From assembly GCA_020634885.1 (NCBI GenBank), contig JACKAW010000001.1, positions 248,001 to 312,000 of the forward strand: a DNA stretch of 64,000 bases, written 5' to 3'. How positions within the stretch are numbered: position 1 is the stretch's first letter; each line of letters begins with the position of its first letter. The position numbers and the translations under genes were made by a program. Below are positions 1 to 6,881 of the stretch, piece after piece. Source of the stretch: Anaerolineales bacterium. GTDB lineage: Bacteria > Chloroflexota > Anaerolineae > Anaerolineales > Villigracilaceae. A model generated the notes under the pieces. That model did no database searches. It was given only the letters and a program-made list of their open reading frames with translations, and was not told the DNA's origin.

Positions 1-358
1 TGCATTCATCGCCGTTTATATCAGCGCATACTTCATCGCCAAACATACGCCGAAGTTCGTCAGCCGTCAGGTTGGTGACATCGGTTTCATCACCGTAATT
101 TTCAAAGCTAAAGCCGTTCGATTCTGGCACAAATCCAAAGTCGTAGACTAAATCGCCGGGAGCGCTAGCGGTATCAGAAGGTGTATCTTCGGCAGGCTCA
201 TCCTCTCCTTCCCCGGCATATTCATCACTGTTATCAGTGGTGTATTCGCCTTGTTCAGTATCAGAATAATCCTCTTCGTAATCTTCACCGCAAGCCGAAA
301 CCACAAGGCTAAAAAAAATCAAGGTTGAGAACAGGATATGCCACAAACGTCTTTTCAT
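1..358 (-). CDS. Lipoprotein, C-terminus cut by window edge
   Basis: Reading leftward from ATG at 358, the frame stays open to base 1, so the 3' end is missing. The first ~23 residues form a lipoprotein signal: Lys/Arg at positions 2-4, a hydrophobic stretch and a lipobox ending VVSAC. Next comes a very acidic Glu/Asp/Thr/Ser-rich linker of about 45 residues, as in surface-tethered lipoproteins, followed by a folded-looking start (NLTADELRRMFGDEVCA). A GAGGAG Shine-Dalgarno sequence precedes the ATG. I do not recognise the domain. It is probably anchored on the outer face of the membrane. Confidence 0.75.
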   Translation of the reverse strand, partial: MKRRLWHILFSTLIFFSLVVSACGEDYEEDYSDTEQGEYTTDNSDEYAGEGEDEPAEDTPSDTASAPGDLVYDFGFVPESNGFSFENYGDETDVTNLTADELRRMFGDEVCADINGDEC

Positions 359-380
359 GCTTTATCTCCTCAATTGCATT

Positions 381-416
381 TTTAATCAAAACACCCGTTC
401 CTTTTTTAGCGGGTGT
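381..416 (-). terminator. Intrinsic terminator for the 539-1339 methyltransferase
   Basis: ACACCCG at 391-397 pairs with CGGGTGT at 410-416. Read on the minus strand, the hairpin is followed by TTTTGATT. It lies between the leftward methyltransferase gene and the leftward lipoprotein gene. Confidence 0.6.
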
Positions 417-461
417 CAATTCAATATGTTAATAACCTAAGTTGCTACTTTTCCAGAAATG

Positions 462-502
462 CTTCGGCTACAAGTGGAGGATCGTCCCGCTTGTAGCCGA
501 AG
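462..502. repeat. 13-bp perfect inverted repeat
   Basis: CTTCGGCTACAAG at 462-474 is repeated in inverted orientation at 490-502 with a 15-nt spacer. No T-run follows on either strand, so it is not a standard terminator. It could be an RNA-processing hairpin, a second half of the downstream terminator system or a repeat fragment. Confidence 0.5.
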
Positions 503-538
503 TGCAGGTGTGCAAGGTGAGTCACTTGCTTCTTGCTC

Positions 539-1339
539 TCAAGCTTTTTGCAGAACAAAATACCAGTAACGTCGTTTCTCCAAATGAGGGGTGGAAGCAA
601 TATTATCCATGGCAAGACCCGCAAAGTGGTAGAACTGCCTGCGAAGAAAACGGGGAACGTACCGGTCTACCAGCGCCTTACGGCGCTCACGATCCAAGTC
701 CATTGCCCGTAACACGTTATCGGTAATATCCTCCTCATAAACGAGCTTCAGCCCGATGGCTTTGATCTGCTCACGCCAGACAGCGACTTTTTCTTCATAT
801 CGCAAGTCGGTGTACAGGAAGTAACCATTCGGCTTGAGTACGCGACGGACATGTTCAAAGAACCTATGCGGATTGGGATAGTACAAAGAAGCCTCCACAT
901 TCACCACTACGTCAAAAGATTCATCAGCGAAGGGAATTTCTTCGGCGTTGCCATGATGAAAGGAAAGTTCCTTTAAATGCTGGTACTGTTTTCGGCAATA
1001 CTCCACGGCGCGGGCTGAAAAATCCAAGCCAGCATAGGAACGTGGTTTGAAGTGGCGGACGATAAAAGACGCACCGCCTCCCCGCCCGGAGCTGACTTCC
1101 AACGCCTCGGCATTCTGCCAGTTGACACCGTGATGATCTGCCACTTTGTGATACATCTGTAAAGGATAGCGGTGATATTCCTCTTCAGGAGAAAGTGGAA
1201 TCGGTTCGGGGTGGGCATATCCAAAGTTCATAAAGAGAACTTCATTACCCCGATCGAATTTGGTGATCAGGTCGTATTGAATACGGGTGAGCCAGCTTTT
1301 GAGATTGGGGAAACGGTGAAACAGTAGTTTGTTCAACAT
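539..1339 (-). CDS. Class I SAM-dependent methyltransferase
   Basis: 266 residues. The SAM-binding motif I is seen as EVSSGRGGG at about residues 81-89, followed by an acidic strand end (GLDFS) and the post-motif NVEASLYY, then RVLKPNGYF, which is typical of the UbiE/methyltransferase-11 superfamily. The overall pattern resembles phthiotriol-type methyltransferases, but the substrate cannot be read from sequence. The ATG at 1339 is chosen because AGGAGA lies 8 nt upstream; an in-frame GTG at 1345 would sit only 2 nt from the same Shine-Dalgarno sequence. It is preceded by a terminator, so it probably has its own promoter. Confidence 0.85.
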   Translation of the reverse strand: MLNKLLFHRFPNLKSWLTRIQYDLITKFDRGNEVLFMNFGYAHPEPIPLSPEEEYHRYPLQMYHKVADHHGVNWQNAEALEVSSGRGGGASFIVRHFKPRSYAGLDFSARAVEYCRKQYQHLKELSFHHGNAEEIPFADESFDVVVNVEASLYYPNPHRFFEHVRRVLKPNGYFLYTDLRYEEKVAVWREQIKAIGLKLVYEEDITDNVLRAMDLDRERRKALVDRYVPRFLRRQFYHFAGLAMDNIASTPHLEKRRYWYFVLQKA

Positions 1340-1366
1340 GGACACTCTCTCCTGTGAAGTTTTCTA

Positions 1367-1400
1367 CAAAAAACACCCAGATCTAGCTGGATGTTTTTTG
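1367..1400 (-). terminator. Bidirectional terminator after the 1476-2051 gene
   Basis: ACACCCAG (1373-1380) pairs with CTGGATGT (1387-1394) around a 6-nt loop, with runs of six A and six T on the two sides. On the minus strand it ends transcription of the reductase-like gene just before the methyltransferase Shine-Dalgarno site. Confidence 0.75.
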
Positions 1401-1475
1401 ACTTCGGGCATTATAACCCTGCGAACTTGCGCAAATCACCGCCTTTCAAAATTGGCGGGATTTGCGCATTCAATT

Positions 1476-2051
1476 TCAGAACCTACGATAGTGAAGATAT
1501 GCGAATCCATTTTCAAATTTCCGCACATCCACAAGCTGTAGGTTGAGTTTAACATCCTGCGGAAGCCAGTACCTGCCGCCGCCAACCATCACAGGAACAA
1601 TGATCTGATGGTATTCATCCACCAACCCGGCTTTGATCGCTTCAGCGGCAATTTGCGGTCCGCCAATATCGAAATCCTTGTCTGTTTCGGCGAGCTTCTT
1701 GTTGAGCATTTCCGGGTCAAATTTCTGCTCAAGGGTCGCATTCGAAATGGCGAGGTTTGAAAGCGAAGTGGAATAGACGATCTTCCTGGCAGACTGCCAG
1801 ATTTTGGCATAGTCATTCATCGCTTCACTTGGACCATCCATTGGCCCACTTGCCCCTTCAGTTGGCATATCGTCCCAGACCTGCATAATCTCGTACATTT
1901 TGCGTCCAAGGAGAGATGTCTCCACATTCCGCACAATATCATTGACAAAGGCATGGACTTCTTCACTGGGCATTGCCCACTCAAAGTCACCATTTTGGTC
2001 AGCTACAAATCCGTCCAGTGAAGTAATTGCACAATAAATTAATTTACCCAT
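1476..2051 (-). CDS. Dihydrofolate reductase/RibD-like family protein
   Basis: 191 residues. It opens with the RibD C-terminal/DHFR-like signature (ITSLDGFVADQNGDFEW), has LLGRKMYE near residue 50, and a later DIGGPQIAAEAIKAGLVDE segment for dinucleotide binding, the hallmark of the YwjB/YyaP group. Members bind NADPH and reduce pterin- or pyrimidine-like substrates; the actual substrate is unknown. GGAGA lies 10 nt before the ATG. It is an isolated single-domain form, without the deaminase half found in riboflavin RibD. Confidence 0.85.
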   Translation of the reverse strand: MGKLIYCAITSLDGFVADQNGDFEWAMPSEEVHAFVNDIVRNVETSLLGRKMYEIMQVWDDMPTEGASGPMDGPSEAMNDYAKIWQSARKIVYSTSLSNLAISNATLEQKFDPEMLNKKLAETDKDFDIGGPQIAAEAIKAGLVDEYHQIIVPVMVGGGRYWLPQDVKLNLQLVDVRKFENGFAYLHYRRF

Positions 2052-2090
2052 AAAACGATTGTCTCCTTGTAAGCAAAGTTGAAAGAATCA

Positions 2091-2627
2091 TCAATCCCCT
2101 TCCTGACTGGCGTGGCGCAGTGTGTGGTAAATGGTGAAAAACAGCATCTCACGCACGGTCAAATTCCCAATAAGAGGATGAGGCAGTTGAATTTGATCCA
2201 GCGTTTCGTCCTCACACTTTTCAATTGCTGCCACCAATTTATCAAACGATCGGGATAGTTTTTCAAGAAGAGCATTTTTACTTTCTGCCGGGTTGGCTGG
2301 GTCTTCTTGTTTAGGCAGGAAGCTTCCAGCCGCAACCGCTCCCTTCGCGATTTTCGCCTGATATATGGAGCATATTTCTGTATATGATTTTGAGCCCCTT
2401 TCAGGTTTACCAAACATGGAATGTAAGGCTACTTTTGGGAGCCTCATCGCTTTGGAAATGGGATTGATGGCTTTAATTAAATGGTCAACATTATCAGATA
2501 CAGACCAAACTTCACCCTCGCGGTGGAAAAATTCACTTGCGGGAATGGCTTTGAACCAGTCCAATGAGCGGGAGGCAGATTCTTTGACATCTGAAATTAT
2601 TTCTTCTTTGGAATATGGGTTGGGCAT
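2091..2627 (-). CDS. DinB superfamily protein
   Basis: 178 residues. A four-helix-bundle DinB/YfiT pattern is visible: a His in the VDHLIKA helix and a C-terminal HTLRHASQ helix, which would supply His ligands to a divalent metal. DinB proteins include thiol transferases (bacillithiol/mycothiol dependent) and stress proteins; which role applies here is not known. The start at MPNPYSK is preferred over a longer frame beginning at 2666 because AAGGAA lies just upstream. Confidence 0.8.
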   Translation of the reverse strand: MPNPYSKEEIISDVKESASRSLDWFKAIPASEFFHREGEVWSVSDNVDHLIKAINPISKAMRLPKVALHSMFGKPERGSKSYTEICSIYQAKIAKGAVAAGSFLPKQEDPANPAESKNALLEKLSRSFDKLVAAIEKCEDETLDQIQLPHPLIGNLTVREMLFFTIYHTLRHASQEGD

Positions 2628-2680
2628 ACTGGGTTCCTTTTGGTATTTAACAACCTTCCAGCACAAAAGTTACCAGCCAT

Positions 2681-2905
2681 TCATTTTTCATTCTTTTTCA
2701 AAAACAAATCTTCAACCTTTTTTCTTGCCCACGGGGTTTGACGTAAAAACTTCAAACTGGATTTAATACTTGGGTTCTCATTGAAACACCGAATGGGAAT
2801 GCGCTTTCCCAGCTCAACCCAGCCGTATTCTTCAACCAATTTCGTGACAATCACTTCGAGCGTAATGCCATGCAAGGGGTTATTGGGTTGTTCGTTAGAG
2901 GTCAT
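2681..2905 (-). CDS. VF530-family small DNA-binding protein
   Basis: About 74 residues from MTSNEQ. It carries the nearly invariant family pattern NNPLHGITLE, GWVELGKRIPIRCF and SSLKFLRQTPWARKKVE. The VF530 (DUF2132) family is a compact alpha-helical fold reported to bind double-stranded DNA; the biological role is poorly defined. It starts 10 nt after the stop of the Cys-rich gene at 2916, so the two are likely co-transcribed. Confidence 0.88.
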   Translation of the reverse strand: MTSNEQPNNPLHGITLEVIVTKLVEEYGWVELGKRIPIRCFNENPSIKSSLKFLRQTPWARKKVEDLFLKKNEK

Positions 2906-2915
2906 AATTATTTCC

Positions 2916-3146
2916 CTACTCTTCATGCAAGCCAATGACACACCCTGGAGCAGATTCTCCTGTTAGATATTGAGGGAATTCAAGCTGTCCGCAACAGGGG
3001 TATTTATAGACTTCTGAATAATCGTGGTGCATATCAGAAGTGCCCATGTGTTCCGCCTTTTGAGGATGATACTGACAACGGTTATCTTCTGGCGATCTGC
3101 CCGGTTCAAATTCTTCGCCGCAATTCCTGCAAATTTTCTTCGCCAT
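2916..3146 (-). CDS. Small Cys/His-rich putative zinc protein
   Basis: 76 residues. CRNC at residues 6-9, then HP, HMGTSDMHHDY and a CC pair near residue 51 suggest one or two zinc sites. The beginning (ICRNCGEEFEPG) is zinc-ribbon-like. AGGAG is placed well before ATG. It precedes the VF530 gene. I cannot assign a function; a zinc-dependent adaptor or nucleic-acid-binding role is inference. Confidence 0.65.
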   Translation of the reverse strand: MAKKICRNCGEEFEPGRSPEDNRCQYHPQKAEHMGTSDMHHDYSEVYKYPCCGQLEFPQYLTGESAPGCVIGLHEE

Positions 3147-3175
3147 GAGAACACTCTCCTAAAAAAACAAAATTT

Positions 3176-3211
3176 CTAAAAAGAAGCCCCTGCTGGTGAA
3201 CAGGGACTTCT
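3176..3211 (-). terminator. Intrinsic terminator of the gcv operon
   Basis: On the minus strand GAAGTCCCTG pairs with CAGGGGCTTC (one G-U pair) around an 8-nt loop and is followed by TTTTTAG. It sits 21 bp after the gcvPB stop. Confidence 0.85.
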
Positions 3212-3231
3212 TTTGTACTAATTATTTATTT

Positions 3232-4719
3232 CTACTTGCTCAGGTCGTAACCCTCTGGCAGCCAGCAACAGAGCACCAATTCTCTTGCGGCTTTCACCTC
3301 GTCCATTCGCCCAAATTTGGTGGTGATCGGAGCTTCATGGAGCAGGTTCGGCTGGGTTTTCGCTTCTTCTGCGATCTTGATGAGGGCATCGGCAAAGCTA
3401 TCGAGAGTGTCTTTGTTCTCTGTCTCTGTCGGTTCGATCATCAACGCCTCATGAACGATGAGCGGGAAGTAGTTTGTTGGCGGGTGGAAGTTGTAATCCA
3501 TCAGGCGCTTCGAAATATCCAATGCGCGCACGTCTGAACCTTCAAAACGTCCTTCCATCACGAATTCGTGCATACAGATACGATCATACGGAATGTGGTA
3601 GGTATCGCGCAGGCGGGCCTGCAGGTAGTTGGCATTGAGCACCGCGTACTGCGAAATGTCCTTCAATCCATCGGGTCCGTGCATGGCAATGTAGGTGTAC
3701 GAGCGGACAAGTCCGCCACCAAAGTGACCGTGGAAGGCTTTCATGCGTCCGATGCTGTTCTTCGGGGTGACAAATCCATACAGCGGGGCGGTTTCGTCAT
3801 CACCTTCTTCAATGATCCCAACAAGAGGCGAGGGTAAAAAGTCGGCGAGGCGCTGGCTGACACCAACCGGACCAGAGCCCGGTCCCCCACCGCCATGCGG
3901 AACAGCAAAGGTTTTGTGCAAATTGAAGTGCATTACATCAAAGCCGAGGTCACCAGGGCGGACGATGCCGAGCAGGGCATTGAGGTTGGCACCGTCGCCG
4001 TACATCAAGCCGCCGCAATCTTTAACTAACTTAACCACTTCTTCGATGTGCTCGTCGAACATGCCAAGCGTGTTGGGGTTGGTGAGCATCATGCCGACTA
4101 CTGTGTCGTCGCAGGCGGCGGCGAGGGCTTTCAAATCCACGTTGCCGCGCTCATCGGAGGGGATGGTCACAACGGAATATCCGAGCATACCCACCGAAGC
4201 GGGGTTCGTGCCGTGCGCCGCATCGGGGATGAGCATTTTGGTGCGTTTGGTGTCGCCGCGCAGTTTGTGATACGCCGCCATCATCAACACGCCGGTAAAT
4301 TCGCCGTGGGCTCCCGCGGCAGGCTGCAAGGTCACCCCCGCAAAGCCGCTGATCTCTTTGAGCCATTCCTGCATTTCGAACATCAACGCGAGATTGCCTT
4401 GAACGGTCTCAACTGGCTGAAGCGGATGAGTGAACAAGAAGCCAGGCAAACGGCAGGTATCTTCGTTGATCTTTGGGTTGTACTTCATTGTGCAAGAGCC
4501 AAGCGGGTAGAAGCCGCTATCGACCGAGTAGTTGAAGCTGGAGAGTTTCATGTAGTGGCGAACCACGTCTACTTCGGCGAGCTCGGGCAGGGGCAGGTCA
4601 GAGCGTAGTAACTCTTTGGGAGGCAGGGCAGTTTCGGGCACGTCTGAAGCGGGCATCGTCACGCCGGTGCGCCCGGGGGAGGAGAGTTCAAAAATGGTGG
4701 GTTCAACAATTGTCGCCAT
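3232..4719 (-). CDS. gcvPB: Glycine dehydrogenase (decarboxylating) subunit 2
   Basis: 495 residues, normal for the beta half of split P-protein. The PLP-binding lysine is visible as NLHKTFAVPHGGGGPG (Lys about 269), with GSCTMKYNPK near residue 74 and the GTNPAS motif near 170. With GcvPA it decarboxylates glycine and passes the aminomethyl group to lipoylated GcvH in the glycine cleavage system. It is the last gene of gcvH-gcvPA-gcvPB, 2 nt after gcvPA, with AAGGAG before its ATG. It should be under the glycine riboswitch upstream of gcvH. No gcvT is present here. Confidence 0.97.
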   Translation of the reverse strand: MATIVEPTIFELSSPGRTGVTMPASDVPETALPPKELLRSDLPLPELAEVDVVRHYMKLSSFNYSVDSGFYPLGSCTMKYNPKINEDTCRLPGFLFTHPLQPVETVQGNLALMFEMQEWLKEISGFAGVTLQPAAGAHGEFTGVLMMAAYHKLRGDTKRTKMLIPDAAHGTNPASVGMLGYSVVTIPSDERGNVDLKALAAACDDTVVGMMLTNPNTLGMFDEHIEEVVKLVKDCGGLMYGDGANLNALLGIVRPGDLGFDVMHFNLHKTFAVPHGGGGPGSGPVGVSQRLADFLPSPLVGIIEEGDDETAPLYGFVTPKNSIGRMKAFHGHFGGGLVRSYTYIAMHGPDGLKDISQYAVLNANYLQARLRDTYHIPYDRICMHEFVMEGRFEGSDVRALDISKRLMDYNFHPPTNYFPLIVHEALMIEPTETENKDTLDSFADALIKIAEEAKTQPNLLHEAPITTKFGRMDEVKAARELVLCCWLPEGYDLSK

Positions 4720-4721
4720 CT

Positions 4722-6068
4722 TTACATCTCCTTCAAAATTTCTACGAGGGTATCGATCTCGTCTTTGCTGTTCATTTCAGTTACAGCAACCAACAGGTGA
4801 TTCTTCATCGAGGGGTAATCCTGACCAAGATCGTAGCCGCCAAGCACGCCGTTATCCAACAAATATTTATTCACTTCGCTGGCAGGTTTGGGGCAGCGCA
4901 AAACAAACTCATGGAAGAATGGTTCAGCGTATTGAATGCTGAAACCTTTTATCTTGCCCAATTCTTTTGCAGCGTAATGTGCTTTTTGGTAGCACAGGTT
5001 TGCAACTTGAGTCAAACCGGTCTTACCCAGTGTGGAGACATACACCGCCGCCGCCAACGCAAGCAGACCTTGATTGGTGCAGATGTTGGAGGTGGCACGT
5101 TCGCGTTTGATGTGCTGTTCACGCGCAGTGAGTGTAAGCACATACGAACGATTGCCGCGCACGTCTGCTGTTTCACCAACGAGGCGCCCAGCCATTTTAT
5201 GCACATAGTTTTTGCGCGTGGTAAAAAAGCCGAGGTACGGTCCGCCATACCAAAGCGGGATGCCAAAAGGCTGTGCCTCACCCACAACAATATCTGCGCC
5301 CATTGAGGCGGGGGTTTTGAGCATGACCAAAGCGGTGGGGTTCGCAACAATGCAAACCATTGCGCCCTTGGCATGGGCATCTTCGATCAGTTTGGTGTAA
5401 TCATAGATGCGACCGAAGAAATCGGGATACTGCACCACAACCAGCATGGTGCTCTCATCAACAAGCGCCATCAAAGATTCAGGTCCCGCCTCAAGATCGA
5501 CGTTGGGGTCGTCACCCGCTTCTTGCAGTCCCATACCCTGTGAGTAGGTTCGAATCACTTCACGATATTGCGGGTGGACAGTGGGCGACATGACGATCTT
5601 CTTGCGTTTGCCGCGGAACTGGGCATAGGCAAGACTTACGGCTTCGGCAGTAGCGGTGGCGCCATCGTAGTGCGAGGCGTTGGACACTTCCATGCCGGTG
5701 AGGTTCGACATGATGGATTGATATTCAAAGATGGCTTGCAATGTGCCTTGCGAGATTTCAGGCTGGTACGGTGTGTATGCCGTGTAGAACTCGCCGCGGC
5801 GCAGCATGTGATCCACCACGGAGGGGACGTAATGATGGTATGCGCCTGCGCCGAGAAATGAAACCAGATGTTCGCGCACGTTTTCATTTGTGGCAGCCAT
5901 ATCGCCGAGGTGGGCGGCGGCTTCCATTTCGGTCAATGCCGGGGGAAGGCTTAGTTCGGGAAAACGATGTTTGGCAGGGATCGCCTCAAAAAGATCATCC
6001 AGCGTTTTTACGCCAATGGTCTCAAGCATCGCATCCCGTTCCTTGGGGGAAATAGGGATGTAGGTCAT
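4722..6068 (-). CDS. gcvPA: Glycine dehydrogenase (decarboxylating) subunit 1
   Basis: 448 residues, the usual length of the alpha half of split P-protein. The N-terminus (YIPISPKERDAMLETIG) and the YTPYQPEISQGTLQ motif near residue 98 are diagnostic. It lacks the PLP lysine, which lies in GcvPB; the two subunits form the active heterotetramer. AGAGGT precedes the ATG. A short GC-rich palindrome separates it from gcvH, and it is followed 2 nt later by gcvPB. Confidence 0.97.
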   Translation of the reverse strand: MTYIPISPKERDAMLETIGVKTLDDLFEAIPAKHRFPELSLPPALTEMEAAAHLGDMAATNENVREHLVSFLGAGAYHHYVPSVVDHMLRRGEFYTAYTPYQPEISQGTLQAIFEYQSIMSNLTGMEVSNASHYDGATATAEAVSLAYAQFRGKRKKIVMSPTVHPQYREVIRTYSQGMGLQEAGDDPNVDLEAGPESLMALVDESTMLVVVQYPDFFGRIYDYTKLIEDAHAKGAMVCIVANPTALVMLKTPASMGADIVVGEAQPFGIPLWYGGPYLGFFTTRKNYVHKMAGRLVGETADVRGNRSYVLTLTAREQHIKRERATSNICTNQGLLALAAAVYVSTLGKTGLTQVANLCYQKAHYAAKELGKIKGFSIQYAEPFFHEFVLRCPKPASEVNKYLLDNGVLGGYDLGQDYPSMKNHLLVAVTEMNSKDEIDTLVEILKEM

Positions 6069-6080
6069 GGGTACCTCTTG

Positions 6081-6105
6081 TTAGGGCGAGGTGACCTCGC
6101 CCCTA
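6081..6105. repeat. Short palindromic element between gcvH and gcvPA
   Basis: GGGCGAGGT (6084-6092) is mirrored by ACCTCGCCC (6094-6102), flanked by TA and CTAC. It shares the GCCCCTAC edge with the larger intergenic repeat at 33094-33212. In the mRNA it could form a hairpin between two co-transcribed genes. Confidence 0.6.
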
Positions 6106-6110
6106 CGGAA

Positions 6111-6488
6111 TTAATGTTCGCGTCCGGCACAATATGCTTCGTAGGCAGCGGCATCCATCAGGTCGCCTTCTGTTCCGCCTTCAACTTTGATCATCCACGC
6201 AGCGCCGAAAGCGTCTGAGTTGATGGTTTCGGGCGCATTGGAAAGGTCTGCGTTCACAGCGCTGACTTTTCCAGCCACAGGGGAATAGATTTCAGAAGAA
6301 GCCTTGACCGATTCAACCGAAGCGATCGGCTTGCCAACGGTCAACTCTTCGCCTGCATCCACGAGAATTTCAACAAAGACAATGTCAGAGAGCTGGCTTT
6401 GAGCATAATCGGTGATTCCGACTGCACCAGTGGCGGGGTCAAACCATTCGTCAGATTTGGTGTACTTGAGATTGGAAGGGGTGTTCAT
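6111..6488 (-). CDS. gcvH: Glycine cleavage system H protein
   Basis: 125 residues. The lipoyl attachment lysine is in SVESVKASSEIYSPV (Lys about 62), with the H-protein N-terminal pattern KYTKSDEWFD and VGITDYAQ. The lipoyl arm shuttles the aminomethyl intermediate from P-protein to T-protein. First gene of the operon; AGGAGA is 8 nt upstream. Its leader carries the tandem glycine riboswitch and terminator, so expression should rise with glycine. The missing T-protein and L-protein must be encoded elsewhere. Confidence 0.97.
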   Translation of the reverse strand: MNTPSNLKYTKSDEWFDPATGAVGITDYAQSQLSDIVFVEILVDAGEELTVGKPIASVESVKASSEIYSPVAGKVSAVNADLSNAPETINSDAFGAAWMIKVEGGTEGDLMDAAAYEAYCAGREH

Positions 6489-6521
6489 GTATTTCGTCTC
6501 CTATTTGGGTATTGGCGAATC

Positions 6522-6556
6522 AAAAGAGGACGCACAAATCTACACTGTGCGTCCTC
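6522..6556 (-). terminator. Riboswitch-controlled terminator in gcvH leader
   Basis: On the minus strand GAGGACGCACA pairs perfectly with TGTGCGTCCTC (11 bp, 9-nt loop) and is followed by TTTTGATT. It lies between the second glycine aptamer and the gcvH Shine-Dalgarno site. Its 5' arm starts inside the 3' strand of aptamer II P1 (shared GAGG), so aptamer folding and terminator folding compete. Confidence 0.88.
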
Positions 6557-6713
6557 TGTAATGGAACCTGAGAGATTAGTTGGGTAGTTGGATGGTTTTT
6601 GTATTTTGTCGCCAGGTCGTTTTTGCAACTACCAAACTAAAAAGCTACTAAACTATCAAACTAACTAACTTTACACCGTCGGTGTCTCACATGCATGAGA
6701 CTTTCCAGAGCCT
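6552..6713 (-). promoter_or_regulatory. Glycine riboswitch, aptamer II (expanded P3)
   Basis: On the minus strand the second aptamer opens with GGCTCTGGAAAGTCTC, has the conserved ACACCGACGGTGTAA core and closes with AATCTCTCAGGTTCC and CAGAGG, where P1 pairs CTCTG with CAGAG. The usual short P3 is replaced by roughly 100 nt of AGTT-rich sequence whose ends can pair over about 18 positions with 4 mismatches. Glycine binding should stabilise P1 and block the adjoining terminator, turning the gcv operon on. Confidence 0.85.
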
Positions 6714-6721
6714 ATTCAGTT

Positions 6722-6810
6722 GCAGAGTCCTTTTGCCTGAGAGATTCATCTGGCTTCGCCTGACCCAGACTTGCACCTTCGGCGTCTCTTGGTAGAGATC
6801 TCTTCTCTGC
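6722..6810 (-). promoter_or_regulatory. Glycine riboswitch, aptamer I
   Basis: A textbook first glycine aptamer on the minus strand: P1 GCAGAG/CTCTGC, the GACGCCGAAGGTGCAA core, a P3 hairpin around GGCGAAGCC, and the conserved AATCTCTCAGGCAAAAGGAC tail. A linker of about 8 nt joins it to aptamer II, the classic tandem arrangement. It begins about 15 nt after the predicted transcription start. Confidence 0.95.
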
Positions 6811-6831
6811 AAACTGTTTGGTTGTTCGTTG

Positions 6832-6860
6832 ATTCTAAAGTCTCGTGATATGAGAGTCAA
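6832..6860 (-). promoter_or_regulatory. Promoter of the gcv operon
   Basis: On the minus strand TTGACT (6855-6860), a 17-nt spacer and TAGAAT (6832-6837) make a near-consensus vegetative promoter. The predicted start lies around 6825, just before glycine aptamer I. Confidence 0.8.
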
Positions 6861-6881
6861 GAGGGAAACTCAATGTCAATT

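Noticed and set aside
4048..4608. 186-codon open frame on the plus strand opposite gcvPB
   Set aside because: It lies inside gcvPB and has no recognisable domain. The codon use follows from the complementary gene, so it is a shadow frame.
6490..6880. Protein gene in the gcv leader
   Set aside because: The gap is fully explained by the promoter, tandem glycine aptamers and terminator; short frames there show no Shine-Dalgarno sequence or conservation signs.
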